Shown here one piece after another: positions 1-9,290 of a stretch of 64,000 nt of DNA (positions are counted from its first letter, which is position 1; each line of letters begins with the position of its first letter). The stretch comes from Lepus europaeus (taxonomy: Eukaryota; Chordata; Mammalia; Lagomorpha; Leporidae). Position numbers and translations under genes: made by a program. A model generated the notes under the pieces. That model was not told where the DNA came from. It saw nothing but the letters and a program-made list of their open reading frames with translations, and made no database searches. The stretch spans positions 76,151,179 to 76,215,178 of the forward strand of contig NC_084840.1 in the NCBI RefSeq assembly GCF_033115175.1, in the 5' to 3' direction.

Positions 1-1049
1 CCCAGAGCTGGCTGGGCTCTGGGTGAAACAGCTTGACCTTGAGTCACTTACAAAGCAGTCTTACCTCAGGCTCAGTCCACATCCTTTTGAAGCCTCTTCC
101 TCTTCTGTGCCACAAGGGCCAGATGAGTTCTCTCTCGTTTTGAACATCAGAGGAAAAACAACAACAAAAACATCACGGAGCCCACAAACGTTTTTCACCC
201 ACCCACCTTCCCTCCAGCCAACAGAGTTTCATTGCGCCCTGTTAGGTACCGAGTCGAGTGCCTGGGCACAAAGCACTCTTGTGCCGATTCAGCAGTAACT
301 GAGGGCCCCAGTTCCCCATGCACTAAAGAGCTCTCAGGTCCTTAAGAAGGGGACAGACACAGAAAGAGGATGCTGAGCCACCAGGGCTTCATTCTGTCTT
401 AACCCTTTCTCCTCTAAACCTGGGCTCCAATTGGCTTTGCCTTCATCTGTACCGGGAACTCCTGGGAGGCAACAAATCCACCAATCACCAGAGAAGAGGC
501 ACCTGTGATGACAATTCAGGGACAGAGATGGAGGTGGGGGGTGCGAAGGATAGGAACATGGGGGATCCTGCCTGTGGCTTTCAACTGACAGACCATAGGC
601 AAACTCTGACATGAGATGTGAGACAAGAGCTTGGTTTAATTCTCTCCTAGTGCAAGCCCCAGGCGGAGAGGCCCTTGGCATGTTCAGGGTTAATAATAAC
701 TGCTGACTGACTGTTTTTCCCTCTGCCCACATAAAAGGTACACAAGCTATAAGGCAAGGCCACATCAATGGCCTCAGAGTCTGTGGTAGGACTCTCCTCC
801 TGGGGGCCCCACCACCGAAGCTCTGAGCATTCACCCTGCTATCTCTCATCTCCAAGTCGGTTATGCCAAGCTTTCCCGCGTCCCGTAGGCACCAGACACT
901 TCAATACTCTCAGAAAAGGAAATGACAAAGCAATCAGAGATTTTCTGAAGAGTAATGATAGCTAAACAGCGAATAGAAGAACACTGCAACGGGAATATTT
1001 ACGCATCATAAACTATGAGAATATTCAAGGAGGAGGAGGCAAGAGGACA
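1..1049 (+). other. IL2RA: IL2RA intron 1 sequence, nothing recognised
   Basis: Unique intronic DNA. Exon 1 of IL2RA (signal peptide) is not here. Open frames on both strands are short and show no family resemblance. Confidence 0.6.
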
Positions 1050-1383
1050 TTTTTTAAAAGAGATTTATTTATTTGAAAGGCTGAATTACAGAGAGAGAGA
1101 GAGGGAGAGGGAGAGAAAGAGAGAGATCTTCCATTGTTGGTTCACTCCTCAAATGGCCATAAAGGCCCGGGGTGAGCCAGGCCGAAGCCAGGAGCCAGGA
1201 ACTTCATCCAGGTCTCCCACATGGGCACAGGGGTCCAAGCACTTGGACCATCTTCTGCTACTTTCTCAGATGCATTAGCAGGGATCTGGATGGGAAGTGG
1301 AGCAGCCAGGACTCGAACTGGTGCCCATATGGGATGCTGGCAAGGCAGATAGTGGCTCAACCCATTATGCCACAGTGCTGGCC
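1050..1383 (-). repeat. CSINE
   Basis: Minus-strand copy: T-rich tail complement and GA-run at 1090-1125, then the body, ending at the tRNA-like head complement GCCACAGTGCTGGCC. Full length. Confidence 0.85.
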
Positions 1384-1393
1384 TCAAGAAGAG

Positions 1394-2087
1394 TTGTTTT
1401 TTTTTTTTTTTCATTCATCGCTAAATTTTTTTTATCTTTTATTTAATAAATATAAATTTCCAAAGTACAGCTTATGGATTACAATGGCTCCCCCCCCAAT
1501 AACTTCCCTCCCACCCGCAACCCTCCCCTTTCCCGCTCGCTCTCCCCTTCCATTCACATCAAGATTCATTTTCAATTCTCTTTATATACTGAAAATCAGT
1601 TTAGTATATATAAAGTAAATATTTCAACAGTTTGCCCTCACATAGCAACACAAAGTGAAAAATACTGTTGGAGTACTAGTTATAGCATTAAATCACAGTG
1701 TACAGCACATTAATGACAGAGATCCTACATGATATTTTTTTAAAAAATTGATTAATTTTCCATGTAATTTCCAATTTAACACCAAGATTTTTTTTTTCAT
1801 TTTCAATTATTTTTATATACAGAAGATCGATTCAGTATATACTAGGTAAAGATTTCATCAGTTTGCACCCACACTTAAACACAAAGTGTAAAAATACTGT
1901 TTCAGTACTAGTTATAGCATTACTTCACATTGGACAACACATTAAGGACAGATCCCACATGGGACGTAAGTACACAGTGACTCCTGTTGCTGACTTAACA
2001 ATTTGACACTCTTGTTTATGGTGTCAGTAATCTCCCTAGGCTCTAGTCATGAGTTGCCTAGGCTATGGAAGCCTTTAGGGTTCGCTG
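1394..2087 (-). mobile_element. L1 (rabbit type), 5'-truncated, 3' UTR only
   Basis: The poly(A) complement at about 1397 is followed by the polypyrimidine complement of the L1 3' UTR (about 1485-1545). It then has two diverged copies of the ~290-base TTCATTTTCAAT...TAGCATTA unit, and ends near GGCTATGGAAGCC. It is flanked by the 8-base target-site duplication AAGAAGAG at 1386-1393 and 2088-2095. The A-tract is split by a short non-A insert (about 1418-1431). Confidence 0.8.
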
Positions 2088-2131
2088 AAGAAGAGATTTG
2101 TAAAGGCAAAATAAGGAGGATTTTATAAGGT

Positions 2132-2437
2132 GTTGTGAAAGTTACCTTAGATAGAAGGATTAATAAAATGGTGGCACCAGCCTGAGGCTGAACAGACAGT
2201 TGCTAGGCAGACGACTCTGTGCAAGTATTTTTTGTGTAAGCTTGCCGTGGCCCCTGTGCAGGGCTGTGGATCTGGCAGTCTTCTGTGAATAGTCCTTGTT
2301 ATATGTGGATGAGAACCCTTGGCATATGCGCAGGAGACCCCTTCCTTCACAGTATTCTGGCCTTATTTATATGTTTGTTTATTTTGGTTAGGGCTTGACG
2401 AAAGTGACTCCATTTAGGTCTTGACGACTTTCACAAC
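2132..2437. mobile_element. 306-bp element with terminal inverted repeats (LTR-like or small DNA transposon)
   Basis: It begins GTTGTGAAAGT and ends ACTTTCACAAC, a perfect 11-base inverted pair. Read on the minus strand, it contains ATGGAGTCAC and an AATAAA-like stretch and would finish CACAACA, which suggests a solo ERVL-type LTR. Flanking bases (TAAGG and TAAAT) are only a partial duplication. The family was not identified. Confidence 0.45.
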
Positions 2438-2550
2438 GTAAATCCAGAACTGTACCAATATTGAGGCGGACATTTGGCCTAGCAGTTAAGATACCACTTG
2501 GGACACCTACATCCCATATCAGAGTGCCTTGCTTTGGGGCCTGGCTTCAT

Positions 2551-2603
2551 TTTTTTTAAAAGATTTATTTATTTATTTGAAAGCAGACTTAAGAGAAAAG
2601 GGG

Positions 2604-2656
<53 letters not shown>

Positions 2657-2910
2657 TCTTCCATCTAGTGGTTCACTTCCCAAATGGCCGCAACAGCTGG
2701 ACCTGGGCTGGTCCAAAGCCAGGAGCTTCTTCTGGGTCTCTTGCATGGGTGCAGGATCGCAAGCACTTGGGCCATCTTCTGCTGCTTTCCCAGGTGCATT
2801 AGCAGGGAGCTGGATGAGAAGTGGAGCAGCTGAGACTTGAACCAGTGCCCACATGGGATGCCAGCACCACAGACAGTGGCTTTACCTGCTATGCCACAAT
2901 ACTGGTCCCC
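2551..2910 (-). repeat. CSINE nested in another CSINE
   Basis: Full-length minus copy with a long GA run (2603-2654). The host sequence CTGGCTTCATTT (2541-2552) is duplicated as CTGGCTCCATTT (2910-2921). Confidence 0.85.
2603..2654 (+). repeat. (GA)n microsatellite
   Basis: A near-pure GA tract of about 50 bases grown from the CT-rich segment of the CSINE it sits in. Confidence 0.9.
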
Positions 2911-3079
2911 TGGCTCCATTTGTGATTCCATGTTCCTGCCAACGTGCACTCTGGAAGGCAGCAGGTAATGGCTTAAGTACTTGGGTCCTTCCTGCCCGTG
3001 TGGGAGACCTGGATTGAGTTCCTGGCTCTTGACTTCAGCCTGTCATAGTCTGGCCTATTGCTGACATTTGGGGAATGAA

Positions 3080-3093
3080 CCAGCAGATGGCAG
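3080..3093 (+). promoter_or_regulatory. Perfect CTCF core match inside a CSINE
   Basis: CCAGCAGATGGCAG fits CCASYAGRKGGCRS at all 14 positions. It lies in the 3' body of the CSINE at 2464-3170, where sister copies read CCAGCAGATGGAAG, one base short of the core. Confidence 0.35.
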
Positions 3094-3170
3094 ATCTTTT
3101 TTTCCTCTCTCTGTGCCTCAAAATAAAATAAAATAAATAAATAAGTGAATAAATAAGTATAAGTAAATAA

Positions 3171-3503
3171 ATTGGAAAAAGAATTGTACCAGTACTTAAA
3201 AATTACAGGGAAGAAAATACTGCCCTTCTCGTTTTCTAAAGACAATTCTGTTTGCTTCCATGCCCATTGCCATAAGAGACAGTGAATGACTAGAACTGAG
3301 GGCTGAAAACAGTGGAGGATGGAATGATTTATGTTAAATAGTCGGAGCCACTGATAGAAGCAAGAAGTGGACCTGGAAAGACAGGAACAAGGGTAAAGAC
3401 AGAGAAAAGGTCCTATTTGCTGAATTTTAAGAAAGAACTAAAATTTTTAGTGCGTAAAACTAGAGAATGAGGGCAGCTGCCACACTGGGTCAAAAAAAAT
3501 TAG
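3171..3503 (+). other. IL2RA: Unique IL2RA intron 1 sequence
   Basis: AT-rich single-copy DNA with no motif or coding signal that I recognise. Confidence 0.5.
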
Positions 3504-3826
3504 ATGGGCTGGCATTGTGGCACAGAGAGCTAAACTGCCTCCTGTGATGTGGGCATTCCATATTGGAGCATCAGTTCCAGTCCTGGCTGCTCCCTTTCCA
3601 ATCCATCTCCCTGTCCATGTGCCTAGGAAAGCAGAAGAAAATGATTGCTCAAAGCTTGGATTCCTGCCATGCACACGGGAGACCAGGATGGAGTTCCTGG
3701 CTCCTGGCCCAAGCCTGGCCTAAGTCTGGCCCAAGCCTAGCTATTGTGACCATTTGAGGAGTGAACCAGTGGATAGAAGATCTCTCTCTCTCTCTCTCTT
3801 TGAAATAAATAACTATTTTTAAAAGA
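3504..3826 (+). repeat. CSINE
   Basis: Head GGGCTGGCATTGTGGCACAG, a CT run at 3781-3799 and tail AAATAAATAACTATTTTTAAA. A TGGCCTAAGTCTGGCCCAAG internal duplication lies near 3710-3735. Confidence 0.85.
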
Positions 3827-3916
3827 AGTGATAACGTAGGGACAGGGGATTTAAAGATGTTTTGCTGAGTCATAAGAAATATTGAAGGAAAATTCCCATT
3901 AGTATGAACCATCATC

Positions 3917-4025
3917 ATAGAAAATGCGTATTATGAGAAAATTATGTGTAGATTTCAAAAAACTTTGGCACCCAAATAAACATTTTAATTCCATTTTCCA
4001 TGAACTTCTTGAAATACCTTGAGAT
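3917..4025 (+). repeat. Dispersed ~105-base repeat, copy 1
   Basis: AATTCCATTTTCCATGAAC and the preceding GTAGATTTCA block recur at 25806-25925 with moderate divergence. The family is not identified. Confidence 0.55.
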
Positions 4026-4029
4026 TCTT

Positions 4030-4480
4030 CATTATCCTTCTGAAAGACAAACTATTTTTGGTTGGAGATTTTGTACAGCTGTTGATGTCATCACATTACG
4101 CTGAGAAGGGCTGAAGAACATCCCGGCTTCCTCCCAATCAGACTGAAGGAAACACAGCTGCAGTGCCTCCTTTCCCACACGTTCTTCCACTTTCGATCTC
4201 TAGAACACGCTAGGCGAGGCCTTTCAGGGAAAAGGAGTATAGCCAGTTCTTTACAGGTTACTCAGCTCCAGACCCGGAAGCATTAATGTTTCTAGATTTC
4301 AGGAAAGATTCTTTTATAAATGGAAAGTCAGTAGGAGGAGAACTTCCTGAAATTTCCCCTTGTCCCCAAATGACCTCCTCAGACACTCAGGATAATTTAT
4401 GACTCTGTAAATTTCCAGGGCCTTGTTTAGAGAAACACACCATCATATACTGGAAGAGTTTCTAAGGACACAAATTTGTC
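4030..4480. promoter_or_regulatory. IL2RA: Candidate intronic enhancer segment in IL2RA intron 1
   Basis: A non-repetitive island between repeats. It contains GATGTCATCAC (CRE/ATF-like, 4085), TTCAGGGAA (GAS, 4223-4231), CCGGAAGC (ETS, about 4275), TTTCAGGAA (about 4300) and TTCCTGAAATTTCC (about 4344). STAT, ETS and CREB/ATF-type sites cluster in known IL2RA response elements. This is a motif reading only. Confidence 0.35.
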
Positions 4481-4498
4481 TCAAGGACAATTCATCTG

Positions 4499-4809
4499 CC
4501 TTTTTATTATTTGAAAGATGTATCTGTTTATTCGAAAAGCAGAGTAACAGAGAGAGAGACAGACAGACAGACAGACAGGATTTTTCCATCTTATAGTTGA
4601 CACCCCAAATGCCTGCAACAGCCAGGGCTGGGCCAGGTCAAAGCCAGGAACCAGGATCTCCATCCAGGCCTCCCTAGCCCCAAGCACTTAGGCTATCATC
4701 TGCTGCTTCCCCAGGTACACTAGCAAGAAGCTGATCCATCCCAGGCATTCAAATATGGGATGCAGACATCCCGAGAGATGTCTTCATCCACTGTGTCACA
4801 ACATCTGCC
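4499..4809 (-). repeat. CSINE
   Basis: Old, diverged minus copy. The GACA tetranucleotide run (4559-4578) replaces the usual GA run. Confidence 0.8.
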
Positions 4810-5102
4810 CCCAACTGCCCCTTTTTAAATGTGTATGTTCAGAAATGTTCTTGGCTAGTAGTTGAGAGACCAATTTCCAAATGCATCTGAGGTCATATCC
4901 TGACTATTTGTGCCAATAAACAGTGACCAGAGTATTGTTAATTATACTTCTCATTGATTTTTCTAGATGAAAAATTACTTATAAAAATGTATGGAACTGA
5001 AATATATAAATCTGATGAACTTTGGTAAACATGTATACCTATTTAATCAATATTGTCATCACCTTCCTGCCTCCCTCCAAGCACTTACAAGGAAATGAAA
5101 AA

Positions 5103-5190
5103 CAGGGACAGGCTCTGTGGACAGCAGGTTCAGCTACCACCTGAGATACCTGCACCCCATATTGGAGTGCCTGATTCCAGACCTAGCTTA
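5103..5190 (+). repeat. CSINE head fragment
   Basis: Only the tRNA-like head and B-box region (ACAGGGACAGGCTCTGTGG through ATTGGAGTGCC) remain. Confidence 0.6.
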
Positions 5191-5459
5191 ATTAACTGCT
5201 TCCAGTATACAGAATTAACTATATGAGATTTCTGTAGATTGAGCTTACTAAACTTACTAAGTTTTAGTAGCCATTTTGTAGAAGCAATTTTATATAAAAC
5301 AGCCATCTTTGAACAATGTTCCTTATCTTGAAATCTACTTTCTGACATTAGCAATTCACAATAGTTTTTACTGATTGTCTTTGCATAATCTTTTTCTCTC
5401 CTCTTACTGCTAATCTATCATTGTCTTTGCATTTGTAGTGCGCTTTCTTGTAGACAGCA

Positions 5460-6720
5460 ATGTAGTTGAGCCCTGCTGTTTTATCCAATCTGAAGTTTCT
5501 TTCACTTTATATTTTTTGTCCATTAGTGTTTAGTTGTAACTACCAGTATAGTTGCCTTCTACCATCTTGCTATCTGTTTCCTAGTTGTCTCATTTGCATT
5601 TTTGTCACTTTCTTTCAAGTAACCAAAAAAAAAGTTAATACTCTATTTTAGTACTCATTTAATACTCTATTTCTATTGCCCTTTTAGCTGTATTTTGCCA
5701 TACTATTTGGTGGTTTCTCTAGGCTATTCAGAATACATCCTTTGTAGTCAAATTGTACCATTTCATGATATAAAAACTCAAGACAGTAAAATTCCATTCA
5801 CTCCAGTATATATCCAACAGTTGTTATATATTTTACATATACATATGCAGGAACTCTTTATCCAATACTATTTATTTTAAACCATCATCTTTCAAAGAAA
5901 TTACAAGGAAAATATGGTCTTTTAATTTTTGTAAATATGTAAAAATATTCTTCATCCTTTCCTGTAGATCTGTGTTTCTAGCTTGCATGGTTTCCCTCCA
6001 GCCTGGAGAATTCCTTTAAGAGTTTCTTTCAATCTACACAAAACGCAGATTCACTGGTGACAGATTCTTTCAGATTTCGTTTATCTGAAATCATTATTTT
6101 CACTCTCACTTTTGAACAATATTTTCTCTATGTAGATTCTAGGCTCACAGGCCTTTTTTCTTCTGAATATGATGTATCATTATTTTCTGGTTTCTCTTGC
6201 TTCTGTTGAGAAGCCAGCTGTAACTCATCATAGTCCCCTTGTATGCGTCACTTTTCTCTCTGATCTGGTTTTCAGAATTTTGGCTATGAGGTGTCTAGGT
6301 GTGGTTTTCTTTACACTTACCTTGCAGAGCGTCTTGGATCTGTAATTCAATGTTTGTCCTAAGAATTTGGAAATTTGGGGCCTTGTTCTTTCAAATGTTT
6401 TTTTCTTCTCATGATATCTCTCCTCTCCCTTTGGAATTTCTATTAAATTTATATTAGACTATTATGTGACATTATCCCATGGGCCACTAAGGATCTTTTC
6501 AACTTTTTTAAAAAAACCTTTTCCCTGTGTTCATCAGCTTGGATAAGCTCGACCGAGATTTGTCGTCAAGCTATAGTTAGGCTCATTGTTAAACATTATA
6601 CATTTTGTTCTAGAATTTTCATTTGGTTCTTTTAATAGTCTTCATGTCTCTATGGAGCTTATTGGTTCACTCATTATGACCATTTTCCCTGTAGATCAGC
6701 TGTTGGCCATTCTTTTCTAA
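5460..6720 (-). mobile_element. Ancient L1/HAL1-type ORF1 relic
   Basis: Minus-strand sequence resembling the antisense of old L1 or half-L1 ORF1. Recognisable phrases are the complements around GTGACAGATTCTTTCAG (6057), TGTCTAGGTGTGG (6290) and the A-rich start near 6400. Reading frames are destroyed. It is flanked and interrupted by AT-rich DNA. Confidence 0.55.
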
Positions 6721-6847
6721 AAGGGCCAGAGTAAATATTTTAGATGAGGAAGCTCTACATTCTCTGTGGCAACTACTCAGCTCTGCCATTATAGCAGAAA
6801 TGTCTACAAATGGTCACGACTTTGTTTATAAGAATAAATGGCAGCTT

Positions 6848-7186
6848 GGGGCTGGAGTCGTGGTGCAGTGGATTAAGCTACCGCCTGTGAAGCCAAGATC
6901 CTGTATATGAGTGTCAGTTCAAGTTCTGGCTGCTCCACTTCCAATCCATCTCCCTGCTAATGTGTCTGGGAAAGCAGTGGAAGATGGACTCAGTGCCTTA
7001 GTCCTGCCACCCAAGTGCGAGAGGAGACCCAGCTGGAGCTCCAGGCTCCTGGCTTTGGCCTGGCCCAACCCCCACCCTTGTGGCCATTTGGGGAGTGAAC
7101 CAGTGGATGGAAGTCCTTTCTCTTCCTCAGTCTTTAATTCTGCTTTTCAAACAAATGAAAAATCTTTAAAAAACAAATAAATAAAT
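6848..7186 (+). repeat. CSINE
   Basis: Full-length, from GGGGCTGGAGTCGTGGTGCAG to the AAACAAATAAATAAATG tail. Confidence 0.85.
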
Positions 7187-7794
7187 GTCAGCCTCTCTGC
7201 AGGCTGTGGTTTGCTGTCCCTCGTTTTAAATCATTGAGCACAATGGCTTTAAACTCCTTTCTTGGTAACCTGGAGGATTTTCGGGTCTGTAAATATCGAC
7301 TATGTTTTTAGGTGGGAAGTATTTTTCTGTTTCTTCACGTGCCTAGAAATTTTTTATAACTTGCTCAGCATTATGAATTATACATTAGAGAGTGTCACAG
7401 AGAATTTGGATTGTGGTGTCCTTTGAAGAGTCAAGGGTTTTGTTTTTGTTGGTGTTTCCAGCAGACAGACAAGTTTGTACCCAGTTACTCTGTCAAGGCT
7501 AGCAGCAAAAGTCCTCATTGGTTTTTCTCATTATTATTATTATCCAAATCTTGGTTTAGCAACAGATTAACCTTCTGGCACTTAAAACATTTGTTGGTGT
7601 TAACATAAGTACCAGCAAATTGCACTGATAATGCAGACAGCGGGCAGAGAGAGAGAGAGAGAATGATGATGACCTTTTCCAAGAGTTAAAGGTTAAGGTA
7701 AACTTGAGCCTGGTCTCTCTCTGAATTTCCATTCTCTTTTTCCGACAATGAAAAATAATGAAGGCAGAAAAACTAGCAGTAACTATATACCTAT
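7187..7794 (+). other. IL2RA: Unique IL2RA intron 1 sequence
   Basis: Single-copy DNA with a short GA run at 7647-7662. No gene or regulatory signal that I could support. Confidence 0.45.
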
Positions 7795-7990
7795 ATTTGC
7801 CGGCACTCTGCAACTTAACCTAGTATGCTATCTCACCATCAAATCTGTAAAATTGTGATTATTACACCCGTTTTACAGAAAAGGAAACTGCCCCCAGGAG
7901 GAGTGAAAACAATAAGGCTACGTAGCTAGTAAGCTGATAAAGCAAGAATCTAGAAACCCATCTTTCCTCTGCTTGTCACCATTCTGTCTT
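7795..7990 (-). repeat. MIR-type ancient SINE
   Basis: Antisense MIR phrases: TTTTACAGAAAAGGAAACTG followed by the GCTACGTAGCTAGTAAG and AAGCAAGAATCTAGAA blocks. Diverged. Confidence 0.6.
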
Positions 7991-8582
7991 TCCTGACTTA
8001 CAATGATTATCAGAATTTATTGAACTTCCTGTTACCTGTTCTACTGTAATTGCTGGCCCACTGGACTCACGCAAATTGCTTTTGTTCGGCCCCTTCTTGG
8101 TTAGAGCGGGGCCAAGCTGTCCAAGTCCTACCCACCTTCGGTTCTTGGGGGGGGATCAGAAGAGTCTCCATGGTTGAGAAGCTGCTGGGCAGGGTCAAAG
8201 GGCACAGAGAAGCTTCCCTCCAACAAAAAGATGTCCCCATGGATGGCATGCTCACTGAGGGAGGCCTGTGTTTTCCCAGCTTTTCCTGTCCTGCCTCCCC
8301 CATCCACGTGATTAGGAGGGAGGGACAACAGATTGATAGAGACATTTACAGAGAGAAACGCGTGTGCTCAGCCCCTTGCTGGTAATGCACTGGCCCCCGA
8401 GGACTCTGCCAGCTAGAAGACCACCACCAGAGGAGGTGCCAGATTTTATACCCTTGGAATACTGTGCCTAAATAAATGTTTTCCTTTGTCAAGTTAGCCT
8501 GCCCCGAGTATTTCACTGGAGTAGGGAAAAGCTGACGTCTATGGCCATCCTGGCATGACACGGCAGCTGGTGCACTCAGAGG

Positions 8583-8596
8583 CCAGCAGGTGGCTG
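8583..8596 (+). promoter_or_regulatory. IL2RA: CTCF-like core motif in IL2RA intron 1
   Basis: CCAGCAGGTGGCTG matches the CTCF core CCASYAGRKGGCRS at 13 of 14 positions, about 500 bases upstream of exon 2 in single-copy sequence. Confidence 0.35.
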
Positions 8597-8932
8597 GGAA
8601 ACACACATCTGCTACTTTCAGCTGCTCTCAGATATTGAGCAAAAGCACTTTATGTACATTTCTCAAAGTGTGGTACAGAAGCGTTCATTAGAGAATGCCT
8701 GGCAGTCCTTATTTCTGAAAAGCATTTCACACACACGCTTTGCTTCCCTCACATGAATTCCCACGGCGTTCCTCAAATTCCTGGCGCTCATCTCTCCCTA
8801 TGCTTGTTCGACAGGAAGCACACTCAGAAGAAAAGCTCACTGCTTTGTGCACACATTTGATTTGAGCTGTTCGGTACGTGGCAGAGGAACTTGGTTTGAA
8901 CTCAACTTTTGAGCCACCTCTGATGCAAAGGT

Positions 8933-8975
8933 TTCCTAAGAAAGACCATTAACAGACTCAGTTCTTTTCTAGGAA
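8933..8975. promoter_or_regulatory. IL2RA: Paired GAS/STAT-type motifs in IL2RA intron 1
   Basis: TTCCTAAGAA (8933-8942, TTC-N4-GAA) and TTCTAGGAA (8967-8975, the canonical TTC-N3-GAA) lie in unique DNA 125-170 bases before exon 2. IL2RA is a known direct STAT5 target with intronic elements in mouse and human. That this pair is one of them is inference. Confidence 0.4.
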
Positions 8976-9101
8976 AATGTAGCGCATATACAAATTCACT
9001 TTAAAAATGAAGAAATATGTGATTACGTTGCCCACGATGAGACCCGTACCTGTGTGACTGGGACTTCCCGAGCTCCCGACATGCTTCTCTTTCCTTCGCA
9101 G

Positions 9102-9290
9102 ACTTCTGTGACGATCCGCCACAGCTCAGCAAAGCCACCTTCAGGGCCCTCGCCTACAAGATCGGCACCATGTTAACCTGTGACTGCGAGGCTGGCTTCC
9201 GCCGAGTTAAATACGGGTCATCCTACATGCGTTGTACAGGAAACTCCAGCCACTCTTTCTGGGACAACAAATGTCAATGCACAAGCAATT
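9102..9290 (+). CDS. IL2RA: IL2RA exon 2: sushi domain 1
   Basis: The acceptor is a pyrimidine tract ending CGCAG at 9101 and the donor is GTAAGT at 9291; the exon starts and ends in phase 1. It reads from the mature N-terminus (DFCDDPPQL) through [15 protein letters not shown] to CQCTSN. Six cysteines match human C3, C28, C30, C46, C59 and C61. The N-glycosylation sequon NSS in CTGNSSHS is kept. It is one codon shorter than human, with CDDPP where human has CDDDPP. The basic patch RR-K that contacts IL-2 is conserved, but two neighbouring hydrophobic contacts are changed (see findings). Confidence 0.96.

Larger units (their letters stand above)
2464..3170 (+). repeat. CSINE split by a younger CSINE
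   Basis: The head is at 2464-2550 (variant GGCGGACATTTGGCCTAGCAG) and the body and tail at 2911-3170, ending in an AAATAA-rich tail. It is interrupted by the minus-strand copy at 2551-2910. Confidence 0.8.
7991..9101 (+). other. IL2RA: 3' end of IL2RA intron 1
   Basis: Mostly single-copy. The stretch at about 8380-8545 ends with AAATAAATG and a GAGTATTTCACTG phrase, resembling a decayed MaLR LTR end. Downstream are a CTCF-like core (8583) and paired GAS motifs (8933, 8967), then the exon 2 acceptor. Confidence 0.5.

Noticed and set aside
2603..2654. CRISPR-like or regulatory repeat array
   Set aside because: Simple (GA)n expansion of a SINE; there are no spacers, and the genome is mammalian.
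1..9101. IL2RA exon 1 (signal peptide) inside the window
   Set aside because: Searched by eye for an ATG with a hydrophobic leader and a phase 1 GT donor. None fits, and a long intron 1 places it upstream.
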